Shown in pieces: positions 35,379-43,780 of a stretch of 64,000 bases of DNA. The stretch lies in contig NZ_JAMOZL010000006.1 of the NCBI RefSeq assembly GCF_023667495.1, positions 433,758 to 497,757 on the forward strand, written 5' to 3'. The position numbers and the translations under genes were made by a program. The DNA comes from Dyadobacter sp. MSC1_007. GTDB lineage: Bacteria; Bacteroidota; Bacteroidia; Cytophagales; Spirosomataceae. The notes beneath the pieces were generated by a model that was not told the DNA's origin, did no database searches, and saw nothing but the letters and a program-made list of their open reading frames with translations. Each line of letters starts with the position of its first letter. The first letter of the stretch is position 1.

Positions 35379-38300
35379 TAGCCGCATTTTCTCGTTCTGA
35401 ACGCGGATGCGCTGGCACAGGATGCGGAGGACATTCCGCAGGATTTCGTCGCGTTCTTCCATCAGTTCAAAGAAATCTTCCTGATCGATCCGGAATACCA
35501 GAATATCGGTTTCTGCAATGGTTGTTGCTGAGCGGGGCTCCGTGTCGAGCAGGGCCAGTTCACCGAAAATCTCGCCTTTATCAAAGAGAGCGAGCTGCTT
35601 TTTGCCATCATAAATACCCACCTGGCCGGTATATATAATGTACATTGAATCGCCCAGGTCGCCTTTTGCGAATATCTGCTGGCCGTCACTGTATGTCATC
35701 TCCTTCATAATCGGAGCGATGGAGCTCAGCACGTTTTCGGGGGTTTGTGCAAAAAGCTGTGTGTTTTTCAGGACAATAACCCGCTCCATTTCGGAGATCT
35801 GCTGGGTAGGTTCGGCGTGTTTCATGGGTATTTTGAACGAGAATTGAAGGTCTGAGCGCTGGGCTAGTGCAGCATATTTTTCAAAAATAGCATCGCGTAT
35901 GAGACGTGACGGGTGAGAGGCCAGTTTTTCGAGGTGTACCAGATCAGATTCCGTCACAGCGCAGTTTTTAATGGCCAATGCAACGGTCCAGGTGGTGAAG
36001 GAGCGTTCCTCCTGTGACAGAATGCAGGTGACCAGCGACAGCCCGGGATCCGAATTGCCCATGTATTGCCGCAGGGCGTCCCTCTTTTTTTGAATGGGTA
36101 TATTTTCAAACAACGCATGAAGGGATGGATACAGCATACGGGGTAAAAGGCTTTCAATCAGTTCAAGCGAATTCGCGCGTTTTTCCTTGCTCGCATGCCT
36201 GATCCCTTTCCATGCGCTCTGCACACTGTCTTTGTCATACTGCATCATAAAGAGGTAAAACAACCGCTGAGCAGTAAGATCCAATTCGTATTCCAGGGCG
36301 TCGTTCCATGTTTTGTCAGCTTCGGTAGCATCCATTCCGTTCAGGAGCTGCCCTGCGTGAATGAGTTCTTTTTCGACAAATTCCGGTATAAGTTGCTTGT
36401 AATCAGTGATGATTGTGTAGTGGCTCAGGGCTTTGAGGGCTGCAATATGGGTGTAACTATCAATATGAATTATATGATCTAAACTTTTTTGACTTATAGT
36501 AAGATCATTATGTTTATTATGTATTAAAAGTTTATGATGGTAAATATTTTTAATTAGTTTAAAAAGTATTTGAAGTATAAATTCATGCCGTGTTTTTTCT
36601 GCTACTTTGATGAACGTGCGGAGGCGCTCACCGGTCTCGTCCTTTTGCAGCCACTCTTCCACGATCCGTATTCCCAGGTCACCAGAATGTATCAGCGCCG
36701 TGACGGTCGGGCGTGATAACGTACCGGTGAGAACTGTCCTCAAATCCCTGAGCAGGGCAGGCGAGCCTACTGTCGCCGCAACTTCGAGGGCGCGGTTACG
36801 GACGCGTTGTGTACCATTTGTAATGCAGCTCTTCAGTACATTTTCATAGGAATTGATGCCGGTAACGCTCAGGCACGCGAGCGCTGTGAGTTGGTATTCC
36901 TCTTGCTCGGAGCCAAACAGCTTTTGAAGCGTGCCATGGATCATCGGTAAAGCCTTACCCGCCTCCCAGCAACCGATAATCGTGCCTTTCACAATGTCGA
37001 GGTCATAATGAGCGAGAAAGCGTGCGAGTTGCTCGTCGGACAGATATCCGTTTGCGCAGGCAATGCGCACGGCCAGGACCTGGCAAGCTGTGTCGGGTTC
37101 GTCTTCGATGTACTTGACAAAAGTGCCTGGAAGCTCCGGTTTTTCCAGCGTCGATAAAGTTTGCAACGTTTTCAAACGCACCTGCACAAACGGATTTTGC
37201 AGGAGCATATCGACATGCTTGCGAAAAAGCGACATTTTGTTCCTGGATAACCAATCAATCGCATTCAGAACTTCTTCCTTACGGTCGCTTCGTAGATTTT
37301 CTGTGATAATGGGTAAGGCTTCGGCGGGGGAGGCCATTTCGCCGCTCCGGATGAACCGTTTGCTGATCGCCGTTTTGAGCTCCTGCATATAATGTCCGTA
37401 CGATTTCCGGAAAACGACCAGTGCGATGACTGCGAAAAGCAGCGACAAGTCGAATGTGAGGCTGATGTTGCTCAACTGCTGCGAATAGGCTACCCAGAGC
37501 AAGAGGCCTGCTATGAGCATACCCAGCGGCTCGAAAAGGCCTTTGGCGAGGGTGTGGCCTTTTAAACGCGTTTTGGTGGAAAGTGGTTGGAACAATACCA
37601 GGAAAACCGGGTCGAAAATCGTCCTTCTTACCAGCTCGAACAACAGGTACGAAACGCAATAATAGACCAGTAGCGATGGTTCATCTTTCCTGAAATAGGA
37701 AGAAACCAGCAGGCCGAGCGAAATGGCGATCGTGGTGAGTGGCAGAAGATATAAGGTCAGTTTTACGCCGAAACGCTCTACTGTTTTGGCCGAAAATAGT
37801 ATTTTAACAAACGTCGAAATTACATAAGTGCCTGTCAGCAGGGAACCTACGAAGAATATGACATCGTGCTGGCTGTGGAATTTGTATTTGACATTGACAA
37901 AAAAGTGGTACTCAATCCACGTCGCAGTGGCAGCGATCGCGACCATGCCGATGCACAAAGAGGTAAGAAGTTTATTACCACCGAAATACTTTTGAATAAT
38001 CCGCGAATCAGACTCGGAAGAATGCCGCGGGCGGGCGTGATGCGGATTGGGGATTTCGGTAAAACGGAATGTCAGTATCTGCGTGTAAAAGGCTAATGCA
38101 AAGAAAACCAGTGAAATAGCGAGCAAAATCATCAACACTGCCGGCGAATGGATCAGCACGGCCAGCACAGCTCCCAGGGCTTTGGCAGGCATGTCGCCCG
38201 AGCCGATGACGCTGAATAGCCGTTTGCTTTGACGTACATCAAAAACCAACGCCGAAAGCCCCCAGAATTCGAGGTTGATAAGCAGATATATGATCCGGTA

Positions 38301-38648
38301 ACCGACCATGACGGCAATGGCCGTGGCGATGCCGTGTCCCAGCCAAAGCAGCCCCATTACCACGACCACCATAAAAAGCGACGACAGCATTGTGCCCAGG
38401 CTCAGCCGTTTGAGCAGTAAATGGTGTTCAAAATATTCGTAGATTTTTCCTGCCGCCATTACCGCCAATGCGGCCGAAATGTAGGCAATGGGAAGTGAGT
38501 ATTCCGGATGGTTTTCAAGCAAAAGAACGTTGGCGGAAACATACACGAGCGTAGTGCCGACGTTGATGAAAAAGTTATGGAAAAAGAAAAGGGTTGTCTG
38601 GGGATTGATGGAATGTGAAATTCTGCTATTCTTAAAGAAAGAGATCAT
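35373..38648 (-). CDS. MFS/nucleotide-transporter-like membrane protein fused to HEAT repeats and a cNMP-binding domain
   Basis: The protein has 1091 residues. About 1-420 hold 10-12 membrane helices resembling the ATP/ADP-translocase (Npt/Tlc) branch of the major facilitator group. About 440-900 form HEAT-like helical repeats (for example ALEVAATVGSPALLRDL). About 940-1085 is a cyclic-nucleotide-binding domain whose phosphate-binding cassette is intact: FGELALLDTEPRSATT. Transport or sensing controlled by cAMP or cGMP is therefore likely. Codons for about residues 687-722 lie in a strikingly AT-rich stretch (36481-36590). The gene converges on the cyclase operon with a 6-base overlap. The transported substrate is unknown. 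Confidence 0.85.
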   Translation of the reverse strand: MISFFKNSRISHSINPQTTLFFFHNFFINVGTTLVYVSANVLLLENHPEYSLPIAYISAALAVMAAGKIYEYFEHHLLLKRLSLGTMLSSLFMVVVVMGLLWLGHGIATAIAVMVGYRIIYLLINLEFWGLSALVFDVRQSKRLFSVIGSGDMPAKALGAVLAVLIHSPAVLMILLAISLVFFALAFYTQILTFRFTEIPNPHHARPRHSSESDSRIIQKYFGGNKLLTSLCIGMVAIAATATWIEYHFFVNVKYKFHSQHDVIFFVGSLLTGTYVISTFVKILFSAKTVERFGVKLTLYLLPLTTIAISLGLLVSSYFRKDEPSLLVYYCVSYLLFELVRRTIFDPVFLVLFQPLSTKTRLKGHTLAKGLFEPLGMLIAGLLLWVAYSQQLSNISLTFDLSLLFAVIALVVFRKSYGHYMQELKTAISKRFIRSGEMASPAEALPIITENLRSDRKEEVLNAIDWLSRNKMSLFRKHVDMLLQNPFVQVRLKTLQTLSTLEKPELPGTFVKYIEDEPDTACQVLAVRIACANGYLSDEQLARFLAHYDLDIVKGTIIGCWEAGKALPMIHGTLQKLFGSEQEEYQLTALACLSVTGINSYENVLKSCITNGTQRVRNRALEVAATVGSPALLRDLRTVLTGTLSRPTVTALIHSGDLGIRIVEEWLQKDETGERLRTFIKVAEKTRHEFILQILFKLIKNIYHHKLLIHNKHNDLTISQKSLDHIIHIDSYTHIAALKALSHYTIITDYKQLIPEFVEKELIHAGQLLNGMDATEADKTWNDALEYELDLTAQRLFYLFMMQYDKDSVQSAWKGIRHASKEKRANSLELIESLLPRMLYPSLHALFENIPIQKKRDALRQYMGNSDPGLSLVTCILSQEERSFTTWTVALAIKNCAVTESDLVHLEKLASHPSRLIRDAIFEKYAALAQRSDLQFSFKIPMKHAEPTQQISEMERVIVLKNTQLFAQTPENVLSSIAPIMKEMTYSDGQQIFAKGDLGDSMYIIYTGQVGIYDGKKQLALFDKGEIFGELALLDTEPRSATTIAETDILVFRIDQEDFFELMEERDEILRNVLRILCQRIRVQNEKMRLL
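36481..36590. other. AT-rich island inside the MFS/HEAT/cNMP gene
   Basis: Only 21 of 110 bases are G or C (about 19%), while the surrounding gene is near 50%. The frame stays open and encodes a Lys/Ile/His/Asn-rich HEAT segment. A 24-base piece (36511-36534) matches the AT-rich end of the window (63844-63867) at 22 positions. Confidence 0.7.
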
Positions 38649-38750
38649 AGAGTTGGAATGCTAGCGTCGCTTATGTAAAATAAACACATATTATCCCTTT
38701 TAAAAACTGCGGGAAGAGACTTTTGCGTTTGAGCCACGCTGTTCCGGGAC

Positions 38751-41024
38751 TTAACCCCGGATGATCAGCACGGAAGGAGAATGCGATAGCCACACACTGT
38801 GTGACTCGACGGCCTTTTTCCAGCTGGCCAGACTGATCACCATCAGGTCTTTTTCCTGCAAGAAGTCTTTTTCAAGCGCATTTTCATAATACAACGTAAC
38901 CTGCTCAGGGAAAGCTTCTTGAATGCTTGCCAGCGCATCACGTATTCCGGCTTCCTGGCTGACTGTATGGGATGGGTCCATAATGCTGACCTGGATGGAG
39001 CCGGTGGCAACCAATTTTTTGGCAAATTCGAGCAGAAACTTGTCCTCAGCCGAAAACAGCGGTATAAAAACGTTTGTCACCTTGCCCAGATTTTTCTCAA
39101 TGAGAATGCCTACGGGCACTTTCACCGACTTGATAATATGCGTCGTACGCTCGTCGAACACGTCAGCGTGGAAGAGCCTCTCTTTGCCGGTAATGGTGTC
39201 GAAAAGCCTTTCCCGACTGATAATGCGAGAGGTGAAGCCCAGGATCTTGCCCAAAAAGGTCCCTTCGAAAACCGACCGCCCAATGCCGATCATCAGCATA
39301 TCATAGTCGCCGGCATTAGCCGTTTCGATGATGTCGTGCTCGATATTCTGGGATGGTTTGAAGAGCGAATGGAAGGAAGTATCCAGGCTCTGCGCCTCCT
39401 CGGTGATCGGACGGAACGTTTCAAACTGATATTCTTCGGTATTCACCTGGTTGAGGTAGCTACTTGGGGAGAGGTGCAATGCGGTAATGTGCTGCTCGTC
39501 AGTTTGTTTCGTTACCAGTTTTTCGGCAAGTCGGAGCATTTTGCGGCCACCCTGAGGGCTGGCAAATGCAATGAGCACCGAAAACCTGGATGGCTCTGCG
39601 ATAGCGTGCATTTCGTCCGATTTGCGGGGCGGCATGAACCTGTCGATCAGGTCGAGGGCAGGTCCGGTCATACACGTGGTTGCCAATGCCATGATCACCA
39701 TCATCGCGAAAATTTCAGGAGAAAGTACCCCGATATCATAGCCGATGTTCAGCACGACCAGCTCCATCAGACCGCGCGTATTCATCAGCGAGCCGATAAT
39801 GAGGCTGTCACGCCACGATTGCCGGACAAAACGGGCCGCCACAGCGCTTCCAATAAACTTGCCGGTAACCGCTGCCGCTATAATGAGACCGGTGACGTAC
39901 CAGAGATGCGGATCGTTTAAGAGCCCTATTTGTGTCCGCAAACCTGTGAATACGAAGAAAAGCGGCAGCAATAGCACCAGGGAAACGTCTTCAACCTTCT
40001 CAATAAAAATGTTCCGGAAGCTCGTGTTCGCCGGCATGATCACGCCCGCCATAAATGCACCGAAAAGCGCGTGAATGCCGATCACTTCCGTGGCGTAAGA
40101 GGAAAGCATCAGGATTACGAAGAACAATGCAACCACGGGCTTGGTAAGGCCTTCCCGGTAGGAATAATAGTCGCCTATCCGCTTTAAAACGGGTTTTACC
40201 ACTTGCAACATCACCAACACGTAACCCGCTGCAAGCAAAATCGTGTAAAGGGAACTGACGAATGAGCCGGCTTTAACAATCGCGATCACCGCAGCGAGGA
40301 TACACCAGGCGGTAATATCGTCGGTGGCGGCACAGGTGATCACCATCATGCCCAGCTTCGTGCGCGAAAGCCCGCGTTCCTGCACAATGCGCGCCAGCAC
40401 GGGAAATGCCGTAATACTGAGCGCAATACCAATAAAAAGGGAGAACGAAAGGAAGCTGATGCCATCGGGCGCGAATTGCGTGTACATATAAAGCGCAAGC
40501 CCGACACCGAGCGCGAACGGCAGTATAATGCTGGCGTGACTAATCACTATGGCTTCCTGTGCCTTGGTTTTGAGCACTTTCAAGTCCAGCTCCATCCCGA
40601 TAATGAACATGAAGAGGATGAGCCCGATCTGGCTGAGAAATTGCAGGTTGCTGAGTGACTTCGTGGGAAACAAAAAAGTCGATATTTCCGGAAAAAACAT
40701 GCCTAACAGCGACGGGCCGAGGAAAATTCCGGCGGCGATTTCGCCGATGACGGTAGGTTGCCCGATGGACTTGCAGATGAGACCGAATATGCGGGCGACG
40801 ATGATAATGGTGATGATCTGCAGCAGCAGCGTCGCGAGCGGGTGTGTGAGGTTATGGCCGAAAGTGTCTATAAACTGTTCCCACGATGAAGTGCCATTCT
40901 GGGGGTTTGGGACAACTTTATCACCGCTTTCGAGTAAGGTTCCCTGCCGGATGAAAAAGTAAAGCAGTGCCGAAAAAACTCCAATGGTAATGGCGTAAAA
41001 AAGTACGTTGCGTAAGTTCTTCAT
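38751..41024 (-). CDS. CPA2-family cation:proton antiporter with universal-stress-like C-terminal part
   Basis: The 757-residue protein starts with a membrane helix (about 8-25) and a short periplasmic loop, followed by the 12-13-helix Na+/H+ exchanger core (about 65-465). The ion-binding TDD motif (Asp235-Asp236 in ATDDITAW) and the GAFMAGVIMP segment are present; the Asp-Asp pair marks electrogenic CPA2 members. The C-terminal 280 residues look like one or two UspA folds, which in relatives bind ATP or ADP or cyclic-di-AMP to gate transport. It exchanges Na+ or K+ for protons at the inner membrane. It is upstream of the MFS/HEAT/cNMP gene on the same strand, 102 bases apart. Confidence 0.9.
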   Translation of the reverse strand: MKNLRNVLFYAITIGVFSALLYFFIRQGTLLESGDKVVPNPQNGTSSWEQFIDTFGHNLTHPLATLLLQIITIIIVARIFGLICKSIGQPTVIGEIAAGIFLGPSLLGMFFPEISTFLFPTKSLSNLQFLSQIGLILFMFIIGMELDLKVLKTKAQEAIVISHASIILPFALGVGLALYMYTQFAPDGISFLSFSLFIGIALSITAFPVLARIVQERGLSRTKLGMMVITCAATDDITAWCILAAVIAIVKAGSFVSSLYTILLAAGYVLVMLQVVKPVLKRIGDYYSYREGLTKPVVALFFVILMLSSYATEVIGIHALFGAFMAGVIMPANTSFRNIFIEKVEDVSLVLLLPLFFVFTGLRTQIGLLNDPHLWYVTGLIIAAAVTGKFIGSAVAARFVRQSWRDSLIIGSLMNTRGLMELVVLNIGYDIGVLSPEIFAMMVIMALATTCMTGPALDLIDRFMPPRKSDEMHAIAEPSRFSVLIAFASPQGGRKMLRLAEKLVTKQTDEQHITALHLSPSSYLNQVNTEEYQFETFRPITEEAQSLDTSFHSLFKPSQNIEHDIIETANAGDYDMLMIGIGRSVFEGTFLGKILGFTSRIISRERLFDTITGKERLFHADVFDERTTHIIKSVKVPVGILIEKNLGKVTNVFIPLFSAEDKFLLEFAKKLVATGSIQVSIMDPSHTVSQEAGIRDALASIQEAFPEQVTLYYENALEKDFLQEKDLMVISLASWKKAVESHSVWLSHSPSVLIIRG

Positions 41025-41102
41025 CGGGAGATTGTGGGAGTGAAGTTCGCAAAATACGGAAATACGGCAGACGGGACAAGGATAACGTTTCGCACGGGAA
41101 AC

Positions 41103-41134
41103 AAAAAAACTGCCTTTTCAGGGGCAGCTTTTTT
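41103..41134 (-). terminator. Terminator of the sigma/FecR/SusCD/RraA/enolase gene set
   Basis: CTGCC/GGCAG stem with an 8-base loop followed on the minus strand by seven T residues (41109-41103), directly after the enolase-superfamily gene stop. It separates this set from the antiporter. Confidence 0.75.
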
Positions 41135-41142
41135 GTTTGGTC

Positions 41143-42627
41143 TTAGCTCCACAACCTGTCGTGAGAGCGTTTTTCGTTCCAATCCGGGGTAGGAGCGAAG
41201 AAGCTCTTGTCTTTCGGATGCAGATGTTTTTTCATTTCTTCTTCGTTCAATTCAATGCCTAATCCCGGTGCTTCGAGTGGTACGGGGGCATATCCTTTGT
41301 CGATCAGTTTGCGGCCATCGGTGGTTTTAACGAGGCTTTCCCACCATGTAACATCTACGGAGTGATGTTCTAGCGCGAGGAAATTCTGCGTTGCCGCAGC
41401 GCAATGCACATTAGCCATAAAACTTACCGGTGTACCTGCAAAGTGCATGGCCATCGCAATGCCGTGATCTTCTGCAAAATCGCCGATGCGCTTGGTTTCG
41501 AGCAGTCCGCCGGAAGAAGCAAGGTCTGGATGCACAATGTCGACAGCGCGCTGCTCGATCAGTGCTTTAAACCCTTCTTTGAGATAAATATCCTCGCCTG
41601 TCAGAGTTGGCGTTTCCAATGCATCGGAAATGGTCTTCCACTGGTCGGTGTATTCCCAGGGCACCATGTCCTCAAACCAGGCCAGGCGGTATTTGTCCAG
41701 TGCTTTTCCGAGTCGGATGCCGTTGTTAAGGTCAAAATGGCCATAATGGTCTGACGAAAGCGGTATTTCGTACCCTACAACGCCACGTACTTCTTCCACG
41801 ACCTTCGCCATTTCGTCCAGACCCTTGGGTGTAATCTGAATCGCTGTGAACGGGTGTTTGGTGTTGGCATAGGAGTGATAATCGCCCGCCCATTGCGAAA
41901 AGCCGCCGCCCCACACCTTGTTGTTCACCACGCTGCCCTCATTGTTGCGCAGCATACCGATGGAAATATCCATTTTCAGCCAGGTATAACCCTGGTCCTG
42001 CGTGCGGAATTTGATCTTTTGCTTGAACTCATTGATATCGTTCGATTCCGGTGTATCAGCATACAGTCTTACTTTATCACGGTAACGGCCGCCCAGTAAC
42101 TGCCAGCAAGGCACGCCATAGGCTTTACCGCAGAGGTCCCAAAGCGCCATTTCTACGCCGCACACACCACCCGCCTGGCGTCCGTGGTAACCAAACTGTT
42201 TGATGGATTTGAACAATTGCTCCACATTGCAGGGATTCTGGCCCAGCAAATGGCTTTTCAGGAACAAGGCATAGCGCTCGTCGGCACCGTCGCGCACTTC
42301 ACCCAAACCGTAAATTCCCTGATTGGTATCAATCCGGATAATAGGCGTGCGGCCTACATTTTGGATGATACAATACCGCAAGTCTGTGATTTTCAGCTCG
42401 GAAGGTTTCGAAGCGCGGCTAACTTTGGAGGTCGCCTGCGCAATGGTATCCTCGCTGGTCATACCCATAAATCCGCCCAGCGCAATGCCACCCACAGCCG
42501 TTTTGCGCAGGAAATTACGGCGACTATCTTTGGTTATAGGGTTATTGATCTCAGCAACAGCGGCCGCTTTTTCGGCCCGCTCTACTTGCTTATTTGATGC
42601 TATGATTTCTTTTAGGATGTTTTTCAT
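41143..42627 (-). CDS. Tat-exported enolase-superfamily enzyme (mandelate racemase/muconate lactonizing type)
   Basis: The protein has 494 residues with a twin-arginine signal after a 34-residue lead (SRRNFLRKTAVGGIALGG, Arg36-Arg37). The capping domain is at about 75-190 and the barrel at about 200-440. The WLKMD lysine, metal ligands Asp (PLSSDHYGHFD), Glu (WFEDMVPW) and Glu (TGEDIY), and the late MAMHFAGTP histidine segment place it in the mandelate racemase branch, where most members dehydrate or epimerise sugar acids. Export by Tat means the enzyme folds in the cytoplasm and works in the periplasm. It closes a gene set with SusC/SusD and an RraA-like protein. The exact substrate is not readable. 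Confidence 0.88.
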   Translation of the reverse strand: MKNILKEIIASNKQVERAEKAAAVAEINNPITKDSRRNFLRKTAVGGIALGGFMGMTSEDTIAQATSKVSRASKPSELKITDLRYCIIQNVGRTPIIRIDTNQGIYGLGEVRDGADERYALFLKSHLLGQNPCNVEQLFKSIKQFGYHGRQAGGVCGVEMALWDLCGKAYGVPCWQLLGGRYRDKVRLYADTPESNDINEFKQKIKFRTQDQGYTWLKMDISIGMLRNNEGSVVNNKVWGGGFSQWAGDYHSYANTKHPFTAIQITPKGLDEMAKVVEEVRGVVGYEIPLSSDHYGHFDLNNGIRLGKALDKYRLAWFEDMVPWEYTDQWKTISDALETPTLTGEDIYLKEGFKALIEQRAVDIVHPDLASSGGLLETKRIGDFAEDHGIAMAMHFAGTPVSFMANVHCAAATQNFLALEHHSVDVTWWESLVKTTDGRKLIDKGYAPVPLEAPGLGIELNEEEMKKHLHPKDKSFFAPTPDWNEKRSHDRLWS

Positions 42628-42668
42628 GTTGTTTAAAGTTAATGAGTAAGAATTTAGGTGTTGGGCCT

Positions 42669-42790
42669 GTCATCCTGAGCGCAGCCGTTAATGTCATCCT
42701 GAGCACAGCCGAAGGATGGTGGCGATACCGCATGCACTTCGACTGCGCTCAGTGTGACACGCCTGTAATTTATCCGCTCAGTGTAACAAG
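42669..42790. repeat. Cluster of TCATCCTGAGC-type intergenic repeats
   Basis: Two direct copies of GTCATCCTGAGCRCAGCCG (42669-42687 and 42693-42711, continuing GAAGGAT) are followed by an inverted copy (42737-42758, CTTCGACTGCGCTCAGTG) and a partial one (42774-42788). This is a REP-like family that can form a long hairpin, here filling the gap between two co-oriented genes. Confidence 0.75.
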
Positions 42791-42817
42791 GCATGCGGCC
42801 AATTGCCGACAGCCGCC

Positions 42818-43750
42818 TTAGTAATTTCTCTCTTTCAAATAATCGTCGAGTTCTTTTTTGGTCATGGGGAGCTTGCCGGGGTAGTTGTTTACCCAGTTCA
42901 GAAAGTCCTTTTGAATGGTGTCCGACCATTTGGTATCGATTTCCCCGGGCGTGTATTTGCCCTCACGGAGGCGCAGGTGCCCGAATTCATCGCGCAGGGC
43001 CGTTACTTCCGACGTGATCACGAGCTCTTCCACCAAATGTGCCGGAATGAATATCGTACCGTACTTTTTGGCCAGCACCACATCCCCGGGCAACACAGTA
43101 GCCCTGCCGATCCGGATGGGCGTATTGATGTTCGAGAGCATCATTTGCTGGATATAGGAAGGGTCCTGACCTTTGATCCACGCATTGAAACCCTTGATCT
43201 CGCTTAGCCCTTCCACGTCTCTTACCGAGCCGTAAAAGATGACTCCCCGCTTGGATTTGGCATAAATTGAATTGCCCAGGTTGTCGCCGATGAGCGTGCC
43301 ATCGGCGATTTTTCCATAACCGTCGGCCACGTACACGTCACCTTCTTTCAGGACGTCGATGGGCCATGAGTTGGTGCCGCCGGTTTGTACACGTCCTTCT
43401 TTCTTGCCAATTTCTTTGACAAGATCCTGAAAATCAGGTCTGGCAGGTACATATTGGGCGGTCACGACGCGGCCGGTCATCGTGCTATCGTTGTGGATCA
43501 GCTGCCATTCGCCTTCAAACTGGTTATGATAACCTTTGTTTCGCAGCACACCCCAGGCTTCTTCCATGGAGATGTTTTTCAGGCGCGCCAGGATCGCGTC
43601 GGAAACGCGCGGCCGCCCATCCGGCGACCGTTCGCCTTTCCAGGCCGATGTGTACGCTTTGATCTGATCAGGAGTCGGGGAGATCGATTGCGCATGGGCC
43701 GACAGGCCTCCCAGCACAAGCGCGCCCGCAAGCAACGTTTGTTTAAGCAT
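42818..43750 (-). CDS. Secreted RraA-like protein
   Basis: The protein has 310 residues with a signal peptide (cleavage after AHAQ, residue 21). The central part (about 85-235) has the RraA/DlpA fold signature GDNLGNSIYAKSKRG followed by VIFYGSVRDVEG, where Arg-Asp belong to the metal/substrate site of 4-carboxy-4-hydroxy-2-oxoadipate and related aldolases. It is nearly twice the length of E. coli RraA (161 residues) and has extra helices at both ends. Since the protein is exported, RNase E control is excluded and a periplasmic aldolase or decarboxylase-like role is more likely. It lies 30 bases after the SusD gene and before the enolase-superfamily gene. Confidence 0.85.
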   Translation of the reverse strand: MLKQTLLAGALVLGGLSAHAQSISPTPDQIKAYTSAWKGERSPDGRPRVSDAILARLKNISMEEAWGVLRNKGYHNQFEGEWQLIHNDSTMTGRVVTAQYVPARPDFQDLVKEIGKKEGRVQTGGTNSWPIDVLKEGDVYVADGYGKIADGTLIGDNLGNSIYAKSKRGVIFYGSVRDVEGLSEIKGFNAWIKGQDPSYIQQMMLSNINTPIRIGRATVLPGDVVLAKKYGTIFIPAHLVEELVITSEVTALRDEFGHLRLREGKYTPGEIDTKWSDTIQKDFLNWVNNYPGKLPMTKKELDDYLKERNY

Positions 43751-43780
43751 AAAAGAAAAATTAAGGGTTAGTAAATGCTT

